From assembly GCA_937885235.1 (NCBI GenBank), contig CAKZZK010000047.1:1-45302 (forward strand): a stretch of DNA of 45,302 nt, read 5' to 3'. A program made the translations under genes and the position numbers. This DNA comes from an uncultured Treponema sp. (lineage in GTDB: Bacteria > Spirochaetota > Spirochaetia > Treponematales > Treponemataceae). The notes below the pieces were generated by a model that saw only the letters and a program-made list of their open reading frames with translations, was not told the DNA's origin and did no database searches. Shown here piece by piece: positions 39,888 through 45,302 of the stretch. Every line of letters begins with the position of its first letter. Within the stretch, counting starts at the first letter, position 1.

Positions 39888-42728
39888 TCAGTTCTCCTTA
39901 AGCAGGTAGTCTATATCTTCCTGCGTGAGTTTTTTCATCTGCTGCCCGTCGGAAGCAATTACAGCGCTGAAGAGGTCTGTCTTTTGCTTTTGCAGCTCGA
40001 GGATTTTTTCTTCTATAGTATTGCGTGCAATGAGGCGGTAGCAGAATACGTTCCGCGTCTGTCCAATCCGGTGCGTGCGGTCAATGGCCTGCTGCTCTGC
40101 GCTGCGGTTCCACCACGGGTCAAGAATGAACACGTAGTCCGCACCGGTAAGGTTTAATCCCACTCCGCCGGTTTTGAGCGTCATAAGGAAGACCTTGTAT
40201 GTTTCGTCCTGCTGAAATTTATTTACCAGCTCTGCACGGTTGCTTGTCGCCCCCGTCATCACCAGATGCGCTATGCCGCCGCTCTCAAGTCGTTCGCTTA
40301 CGGCATCAAGGGAAGCAAGGAAATTGGAAAAGACAAGGCAGCGGTGGCCGCTTTCGGCAAGTTCCGAAATGGTGTTTATGAGCACCTCCCATTTTGCGCT
40401 TTCAATGGAACCGTCTGTCTTTGTTTCAGGAACGGTGGCAATCTGGCGCAGTTCCAGAAGTCCCTGCAGGATGCAGAACTGGGATTTCTCAAAGCCGTTT
40501 CTGGCTATTTCGCTTTCAATCATATCCCGGTAGAAACGGCGCTGCTGTTCGTAAAGGCGTGCCTGTTCGTTGTTCATATCCACATAGAGAATTTGTTCCG
40601 TGCGCTCGGGAAGCTCTTTGGCAACATCCTGCTTTAAGCGCCGTAAAATGAAAGGGCGTATCTTTGCGGAAAGCTCACGCGCGGCATCTTCATCGCCCTC
40701 TTTTTGAATGGGGTTTGCATAGCGCCTGTTGAATTCCGCCTCGCTGCCAAACATTGCGGGGTTAAGAAACCTGAACAGTGAATAAAGCTCCCCAAGGTTA
40801 TTTTCCATTGGGGTACCGCTCAGCGCAAGGCGGTGGCGTGCGTTTAAGAGCATGACCGCTTTGCTTGACTGGCTCTGCGTGTTCTTTATCTGCTGGACTT
40901 CATCGAGAACAGCATATTCAAATTGCTCCTTTTGCAGCGTTTCAATGTCATTCCTCGTCACCGCATACGTGGTGAGCACGACCTGATGCTTCATCGCTTC
41001 TGCCGTATCCCGCTCCGGGCCGTAATAGGCATAGACATCGAGCTCCGGGGCGAAGTTCTTTAATTCTGAAAGCCAGTTGTCAATAAGGCTTTTGGGAACA
41101 ATGACAAGGCTTGTGCCTCTTGCTCCGCCTGCATAGGCTCCGGCAAGGAGGGCGATTGTCTGGATTGTTTTTCCAAGTCCCATATCGTCAGCAAGGCAGG
41201 CTCCGAGATTGTGGGACACAAGGTATTGCAGCCACTGTATGCCGTATTTCTGGTAGTCGCGGAGTTTTTCGGCGACAGGAACAGCCGGCAGCGGCGTTTG
41301 CGAAATAGCATTGAAACCAGAGAAAAACTGCCGCCAGGGAGTCTGCGAGGCATCCTCCACCTTCGCATTTATGAGGAAATCGACAAGCGGCAGGTCAAAG
41401 AAGGAAATCCGGTAGCTTCCGTCTTTCTGCTGTTTTCCCAAAAGCCGCTTCAGGCGCAGGAAGAAGTTCTTATCGATTATTGCGCGGCTTCCGTCATTAA
41501 GGGGAATGAACTGGTTCTTTTCGTAGAGCTCCACAAACTTTGCGGGGGTAAAAAGCTCGCCGTCAATGTCCACCGTGCATTTCGTGTCAAAGAAATCTAT
41601 GCCGCTTCCGATTTTCAGGTTTGTTTTCGGTGACACCCTGCGCAGTTTGTAGCGGGAAATGGATTCCGTTCCAAAGAGCCGGTAGTTCTGGGTAAGTTCG
41701 CCAAGGTTTTCTGAAAGGAATGGCAGTGCCAGTTTTCCCGTAATATACAGGGTATCGTCCTCTATGACAAAGGTTTCTGCTTCTTTTTCCTTGCACTCAG
41801 GATGCCGGGCAAGGCAGGATTTGAGCATGGCGGCTATCTTCTTCCGTCCGTTTTGTTCATCATAGATAAGCGGTGTTTTTTCCAGCAGTTTGCCCTCTTC
41901 GTTGAGGCGGACTATGCAGGCGGGCTTTGTGTCGGAAATGAACTCCGTCGGAAAGCCTTCATAGTCCCAGTGCATCGTCAAAGACAGGTTGCCGTCTTCG
42001 TCAAGCTCGCGGAAATTGAGCGCAGGGCTTGCCTTTGCTGCCGCATGGACGCGGGTCTTCCAGCCTTCAATCCTAAAGCCCAGAGAGGGAAAGAGGGAGG
42101 CAAAAACAGAAAGACAGCAGTCCGCCTCGTTTTTCTGGATGGAGCCGGTAAAGGACTGCAAATAATTATAATGAACGCCCGTATCTTTCGTGTGGTAAAT
42201 TTTTTCCCCGCATAAGGCATAACGGGACGTAAGCGGAACAGGATTTTGCAGCGTTTCCTGCGGGGAGAGCAAAAGCAGGGAAAGCCTTACCGTGCTGTCA
42301 TCGCCAGCCGCGTCTGCAAACTGCAAGGAAAGCGCCAATTTGGAATCGTCTTCGCTTTCAAAAAATGAAACGATTCGCCCTTGGTAAAGGAATTCCCTGC
42401 CGCAGGCAAAAAGCTGGTGCGTAAATTCGCTGTAGCGGTCAAGGTAAATACAGGTATCGTCATCGGCACTCCATGAGAGGGTGTCAAACTGCTGCCGCTT
42501 TATCCTTGCAAGCGCGGTTCCCAAAGGGGTGTTTTCCGGGAGGATTTCTTCGAAAGAATAGCGAATGCCTTTTTTATTCGCAAAAAAGAAGAAAGCCCTG
42601 CCCTCATCATCGCTGTCTAGGCAAAAAACAGTGTCTGAGAGGGGACCCCCTGCGCCTGCCGTTTCTGCGGAAGCTTCGGAGTTTTGCCACAGACCAGTGA
42701 TTTTTTTAAGAGAAAGTCCTGAATCCAT
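39888..42728 (-). CDS. SNF2-family DEAD/H helicase (Swi2/Snf2 ATPase)
   Basis: 946 residues. The N-terminal ~475 residues have no clear motif. The C-terminal ATPase shows Walker A DDMGLGKTIQTIAL, Walker B variant YAVLDEVQQIKNTQSQ (usual DEAQ), LSGTPMENNLGELYSLFRFL, the helicase-C motifs LMTLKTGGVGLNLTGADYV and the arginine-finger region QQAIDRTHRIGQTRNV. It is a translocase that moves on DNA or remodels protein-DNA complexes. No SWIM zinc finger is seen in the N-terminus. A weak -35 TTTACA and -10 TATGCT precede the ATG by too few bases to be convincing. It pairs with an unknown protein. Confidence 0.92.
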   Translation of the reverse strand: MDSGLSLKKITGLWQNSEASAETAGAGGPLSDTVFCLDSDDEGRAFFFFANKKGIRYSFEEILPENTPLGTALARIKRQQFDTLSWSADDDTCIYLDRYSEFTHQLFACGREFLYQGRIVSFFESEDDSKLALSLQFADAAGDDSTVRLSLLLLSPQETLQNPVPLTSRYALCGEKIYHTKDTGVHYNYLQSFTGSIQKNEADCCLSVFASLFPSLGFRIEGWKTRVHAAAKASPALNFRELDEDGNLSLTMHWDYEGFPTEFISDTKPACIVRLNEEGKLLEKTPLIYDEQNGRKKIAAMLKSCLARHPECKEKEAETFVIEDDTLYITGKLALPFLSENLGELTQNYRLFGTESISRYKLRRVSPKTNLKIGSGIDFFDTKCTVDIDGELFTPAKFVELYEKNQFIPLNDGSRAIIDKNFFLRLKRLLGKQQKDGSYRISFFDLPLVDFLINAKVEDASQTPWRQFFSGFNAISQTPLPAVPVAEKLRDYQKYGIQWLQYLVSHNLGACLADDMGLGKTIQTIALLAGAYAGGARGTSLVIVPKSLIDNWLSELKNFAPELDVYAYYGPERDTAEAMKHQVVLTTYAVTRNDIETLQKEQFEYAVLDEVQQIKNTQSQSSKAVMLLNARHRLALSGTPMENNLGELYSLFRFLNPAMFGSEAEFNRRYANPIQKEGDEDAARELSAKIRPFILRRLKQDVAKELPERTEQILYVDMNNEQARLYEQQRRFYRDMIESEIARNGFEKSQFCILQGLLELRQIATVPETKTDGSIESAKWEVLINTISELAESGHRCLVFSNFLASLDAVSERLESGGIAHLVMTGATSNRAELVNKFQQDETYKVFLMTLKTGGVGLNLTGADYVFILDPWWNRSAEQQAIDRTHRIGQTRNVFCYRLIARNTIEEKILELQKQKTDLFSAVIASDGQQMKKLTQEDIDYLLKEN

Positions 42729-42772
42729 GGCTTAGCATAGCATATTTTCCCGCTCTTTGTAAACGCTTTTTC

Positions 42773-43645
42773 TTACACCATGACCTTGCGGAGCTCGTAT
42801 TCCACGATGTCTGTGGCGCCGAGGGACTGGAGGCGGGGGAGCAGGGTGGGGACGTCGCTCTTCTTGACCGCAATCTTTATGGCGTAGCCGTTGCCGCCGA
42901 AGAGGGGGCTCACCGTGGGGCTCCTCATGGCGGGCAGCCCCTTCACAAGGGCGTCGAACTTATCCTGCGACACGTTCATCTCGAGCATGACGCGGCTTCT
43001 GGCGTTGAGCACGGTCTGGAAGAGCATCTTCAGCTCCATGATTTTCTGCTTCTTTTCCGTGTCCTCAAGCGCCGCCTTGCTTGCGTAGAGCCGTGTGGAG
43101 GATTCCATCAGCGTGTCTACAATTTTGAGGTGGTTCGCGTGGAGGGAGCTTCCCGTGCTCGTGTTGTCTATGAGGATTTGCGCGATGGAATCCCCGTTGT
43201 CCTGCACAAAGCCCTCGCTTGTGCCCCAGGTGCGGAACACCGTGCCTTCAAGCTTCTTTTCTGCCATCCAGCGGCGGCTCAGGTTCTGGTATTCGGTCGC
43301 GACAGTCACCGGATTCTTGATGATTGCCTCAAAGTCCGCAGTGTCGGGAACGGCTGCCACAATGCGCACGCCGTCAAAACCCAGATCCATGATTTCCTCT
43401 ACGCCGTCCTGCACGCCGTTTTCGTATATCCAGTCCTTGCCGGAAAAACCTATGTCAGCCTTGCCGCCTGCAAGCAGGTTGCCCACAATCTGGGGCTTTA
43501 CCACCTGAAAGGCAAGGTCATCCTGATTGGTGATGGGGAAATAGGTGCGGTCGGGCAGATAGATGGAAATGCCCACATCGCTCAAAAGCGAGTAGACGGA
43601 CTCATAAATCCTGCCCTTTGCCAGTAAAATCTTTAACTTATCCAT
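42773..43645 (-). CDS. hisG: ATP phosphoribosyltransferase, long form
   Basis: 290 residues. HisG motifs: LAKGRIYESVYSLLSDVGI, KPQIVGNLLAGGKADIGFSG, DNTSTGSSLHANHLKIVDTL for PRPP binding, and a C-terminal ACT-like domain (PTVSPLFGGNGYAIKIAVKK) that is feedback-inhibited by histidine. It joins ATP and PRPP in the first step of histidine synthesis. No other his gene is in the window. It is predicted to be leaderless. Confidence 0.95.
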   Translation of the reverse strand: MDKLKILLAKGRIYESVYSLLSDVGISIYLPDRTYFPITNQDDLAFQVVKPQIVGNLLAGGKADIGFSGKDWIYENGVQDGVEEIMDLGFDGVRIVAAVPDTADFEAIIKNPVTVATEYQNLSRRWMAEKKLEGTVFRTWGTSEGFVQDNGDSIAQILIDNTSTGSSLHANHLKIVDTLMESSTRLYASKAALEDTEKKQKIMELKMLFQTVLNARSRVMLEMNVSQDKFDALVKGLPAMRSPTVSPLFGGNGYAIKIAVKKSDVPTLLPRLQSLGATDIVEYELRKVMV

Positions 43646-43653
43646 ATATGCGT

Positions 43654-43682
43654 ATTTTAGCGAATATGCCGCCCTGTAACAA
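43654..43682 (-). promoter_or_regulatory. Promoter predicting a leaderless hisG mRNA
   Basis: Minus-strand TTGTTA (43682-43677), a 17-base spacer and TAAAAT (43659-43654). Eight bases separate it from ATG 43645 and no ribosome site is present. Confidence 0.6.
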
Positions 43683-43734
43683 GGGCTTTGGGAACACTCC
43701 GCACGGGGTTCGCCGCGGTCTCATGATGGCGGAG

Positions 43735-43767
43735 CCTGTTCCAAAATGCACAGGAATTTGAAACAGG
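43735..43767. repeat. Hairpin in the hisG upstream region
   Basis: CCTGTT and CAAA (43735-43745) pair with TTTG and AACAGG (43757-43767). Apart from this and the relic below, 43683-43801 holds nothing I recognise. Confidence 0.45.
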
Positions 43768-43801
43768 TTCCTGAACCGGCTCTCGCAGAGCGGGGAAGGA
43801 G

Positions 43802-43981
43802 CTAGTTAGAAATAATAAGTTTTAATTCCTTGTGATAGAGATATTTACCAGTGTAGAACCAGTCTTCTTTTATAGGGTTCGTATTGCCGGTCAAATCGAC
43901 ACGTATAATTCCGTCTTCGGGGGAAGACCACGTTCCTGTCGATTTCCCGTCATCATAAGTAATTACCCTTTTGAAGTCAGT
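43802..43981 (-). pseudogene. C-terminal relic of a protein gene
   Basis: About 59 codons read in frame from a stop at 43982-43984 to TAG 43804-43802: TDFKRVITYDDGKSTGTWSS, PEDGIIRVDLTGNTNPIKED, WFYTGKYLYHKELKLIISN. There is no start codon. The composition and Gly-Thr-Trp strand pattern suggest a secreted beta-rich protein. The 5' part is gone. Confidence 0.5.
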
Positions 43982-43982
43982 T

Positions 43983-44002
43983 TAGTATAATCTATTATAC
44001 TA
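43983..44002. promoter_or_regulatory. Perfect 20-bp palindrome with overlapping promoter elements
   Basis: TAGTATAAT-CT-ATTATACTA has perfect 9-base arms. It lies between a minus-strand -35 TTGACT (44007-44002) and -10 TAAACT (43984-43979), 17 bases apart, and overlaps a plus-strand TATTAT. It precedes the XRE gene, so it is a likely operator for it. Confidence 0.6.
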
Positions 44003-44048
44003 GTCAATACAAAAAAAGGTAATATATTATATTTTTAGCGTCAGTACG

Positions 44049-44369
44049 ATGAACTTCAATGAGAACCTTCATTTTATCATGGAGACAAAGGACATACAGG
44101 TAAAGGAGCTTTCAGCACAGACGGGAATCAGCATAAACACGCTCAAGAGCTATTTGAAGGCGGATGCGGTGGAGCCGAAAGTCAGCAATGCCGTGCTCAT
44201 TGCAAAAGCGTTACAGGTAAGCGTGGAAACCCTCGCCGCTCCTTCTGACGGTGCGGACGGAACTACCCCTGCTGAAATCCGGGAAATCAACAGGCTTATC
44301 AGGGATTTTTCACCGAAAGATCTTCGGATTGTCCTTGCGCTTGCCAAAGCAATACGGACAAATGCGTGA
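44049..44369 (+). CDS. XRE-family helix-turn-helix regulator
   Basis: 106 residues. HTH domain at about 5-65: NLHFIMETKDIQVKELSAQT, GISINTLKSYLKADAVEPKV, NAVLIAKALQVSVETLA. The C-terminus (AEIREINRLIRDFSPKDLRI) is helical. The start at ATG 44049 has no Shine-Dalgarno. The perfect palindrome 47 bases upstream is the probable autoregulatory site. Confidence 0.85.
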   Translation: MNFNENLHFIMETKDIQVKELSAQTGISINTLKSYLKADAVEPKVSNAVLIAKALQVSVETLAAPSDGADGTTPAEIREINRLIRDFSPKDLRIVLALAKAIRTNA

Positions 44370-44377
44370 GTGTGTTT

Positions 44378-45118
44378 TCAACGGCTAGCTTCATTCACCT
44401 TGCTGCCGTCCAGTATGTATACGACGTGATTGCACATCTTGACGATGCGCTGGTCGTGCGTGGAAAAGATGAACGTGGTCTTGAGCTCCCTGTTGAGCTT
44501 CTGCATAAGCTCCAGTATCTGCTCGCCGTTCTTTGAATCGAGGTTCGCCGTCGGCTCGTCGGCAAGGATGACGGGCGCCTTGGTCACGAGGGCGCGCGCT
44601 ATGGCAACCCGCTGCCGCTGGCCGCCGCTCAGCTCCGAAGGCTTGTGCTTTTCCCTGTCTGAAAGTCCCACCGTCTCTATGAGATAGTGAATCCAGTCCG
44701 CCCGCTCCTTCTTTCCCATGCCGGCATGGCTGTCCTTCTTGTCCATAAGGTTGAGCGGCAGCTCTACGTTTTCGTATATATTGAGTACGGGGATGAGGTT
44801 GAAGTTCTGGAATATGAATCCCACGTGGGAGCTGCGCAGGGCGGTGATGCGGTAGTCGAGCGCACGGGGCACCCGCACTCCTTCCGGCAGCGCAAATCCC
44901 TCATAGACATCTATGCCGTCAAGGATGAGCGTGCCTGACGACGGCAGGTCTATCAGCCCGATGAGGTTGAGCAGGGTGGACTTGCCAGAGCCGGACGGTC
45001 CCGATATGGCGGCGAATTCCCCCCTGTCTATCTTGAAGGAAATGTCGTTGACCGCAGGGACGAAGAGGCGGCCCATCTGGTATTTCTTGCTGATATTGCG
45101 CAACTCGATTATCGTCAT
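44378..45118 (-). CDS. ABC transporter ATP-binding protein, LolD/MacB type
   Basis: 246 residues from ATG 45118 (MTIIELRNISKKY). Walker A GPSGSGKST (40-48), Q-loop FIFQNFNLIPVL, signature LSGGQRQRVAIARAL, Walker B VILADEPTANLDS and H-loop STHDQRI are complete. The MacB/LolD/FtsE branch is shown by the A-N-L-D segment and by LNLIGLIDLPSSGTLILDG. The permease partner is not in the window. It may power lipoprotein or peptide export. A possible upstream 12-residue extension lacks support. Confidence 0.93.
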   Translation of the reverse strand: MTIIELRNISKKYQMGRLFVPAVNDISFKIDRGEFAAISGPSGSGKSTLLNLIGLIDLPSSGTLILDGIDVYEGFALPEGVRVPRALDYRITALRSSHVGFIFQNFNLIPVLNIYENVELPLNLMDKKDSHAGMGKKERADWIHYLIETVGLSDREKHKPSELSGGQRQRVAIARALVTKAPVILADEPTANLDSKNGEQILELMQKLNRELKTTFIFSTHDQRIVKMCNHVVYILDGSKVNEASR

Positions 45119-45184
45119 GCCCTTTACTATATCATTTTGCAGGCTCCGTTGCAATCAGATATGTCCTGCACCTGTTTGCAAGTT

Positions 45185-45294
45185 TAATCAAGGCTATTAA
45201 CGGGCTTAGTCAATGCTATTTCGGGACGTAATAAAGGCTATTTCGGGACGTAGTCAAGGCTTCTAGACTACGTAGTCAAGGCTTCTAGGGTTTG
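45185..45294. repeat. 22-bp tandem repeat array 3 (five or more units), cut by the contig end
   Basis: Units start at 45185, 45207, 45229, 45251 and 45273. Consensus is TARTCAAGGCTWTTNCGGGA then CG. Units 4-5 share TAGTCAAGGCTTCTAG. The contig ends eight bases after unit 5, so the array may be longer. Sequence differs from the arrays at 17.5 and 23.7 kb but resembles their type B part. Confidence 0.85.
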
Positions 45295-45302
45295 AAATAA
45301 AG

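Noticed and set aside
38000..42728. DISARM, Druantia or other named defence system
   Set aside because: Only an SNF2-type helicase is shared; the methyltransferase, phospholipase-D or other signature genes are absent.
1..45302. tRNA, rRNA or known riboswitch
   Set aside because: I scanned intergenic regions for tRNA-like T-loops, rRNA sequence and T-box or other familiar leaders and found none I could support; a tRNAscan-SE or Infernal run would settle it.

Overview
The window is one contig, probably from a metagenome or draft assembly, of a spirochaete that I would place near Treponema. Bases 1-27 are an untrimmed Illumina adapter tail and the right end stops inside a tandem-repeat array, so both ends are assembly boundaries. 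The spirochaete call is an inference from an archaeal-type PheT, several lipoproteins with short lipoboxes, and an exporter/LolA-like/beta-barrel trio. No rRNA or tRNA gene was recognised, so species is open. The genes are at roughly balanced GC, with an AT-rich island at about 12.07-12.88 kb.

Left part (0-11.4 kb): the end of a chemotaxis receptor; an ArsR-type regulator facing a three-gene export cluster (RND/MMPL transporter, LolA-like periplasmic carrier, outer-membrane barrel); a cytidylate-kinase-like protein, a phosphatidyltransferase, RsgA, a tiny membrane protein and a RecQ-like helicase. Both the transporter and the barrel carry acidic Asp/Ser tracts punctuated by aromatics, which suggests they meet in the periplasm. 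The divergent promoter region holds two near-ideal promoters and palindromes suited to joint control by the ArsR protein.

Middle left (11.4-19 kb): a decayed IS66 transposase, then an AT-rich intergenic region with a perfect parS site (TGTTTCACGTGAAACA), four DnaA-box-like 9-mers and strong hairpins. This looks like an origin-proximal or partition locus. It is followed by argA and queH, by pheT with an unusual C-terminal tRNA-binding domain, a 22-bp repeat array, a LamG-like relic and a NUDIX gene.

Middle (19-33.6 kb): an EAL phosphodiesterase and sirtuin operon, an aldose-epimerase-like gene, an HU-like/DUF4469 protein next to a composite 22-bp repeat array, a putative small structured RNA, relics of a radical-SAM and an amidohydrolase gene, a DUF4143 ATPase, pyruvate kinase, a lipoprotein, a zinc-ribbon plus TPM-domain pair, a secreted protein, an XRE regulator and an S66 peptidase.

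Right part (33.6-45.3 kb): an M23 peptidase gene with a frameshift in a G run, a transglutaminase-like protein, a lipoprotein, two small overlapping ORFs, a tightly coupled SNF2 helicase plus unknown 628-aa protein, hisG, a relic, an XRE regulator with a perfect palindrome, and a LolD/MacB-type ATPase, ending in a third 22-bp array.

Two themes cut across genes. First, 22-bp degenerate tandem repeats occur at three intergenic sites, each upstream of a leftward gene and each with about five units; two arrays share sequence and unit order. Second, at least five genes have a good sigma-70-like promoter whose -10 box lies only 6-8 bases before the start codon and no Shine-Dalgarno sequence, predicting leaderless mRNAs, while neighbouring genes have strong ribosome binding sites.
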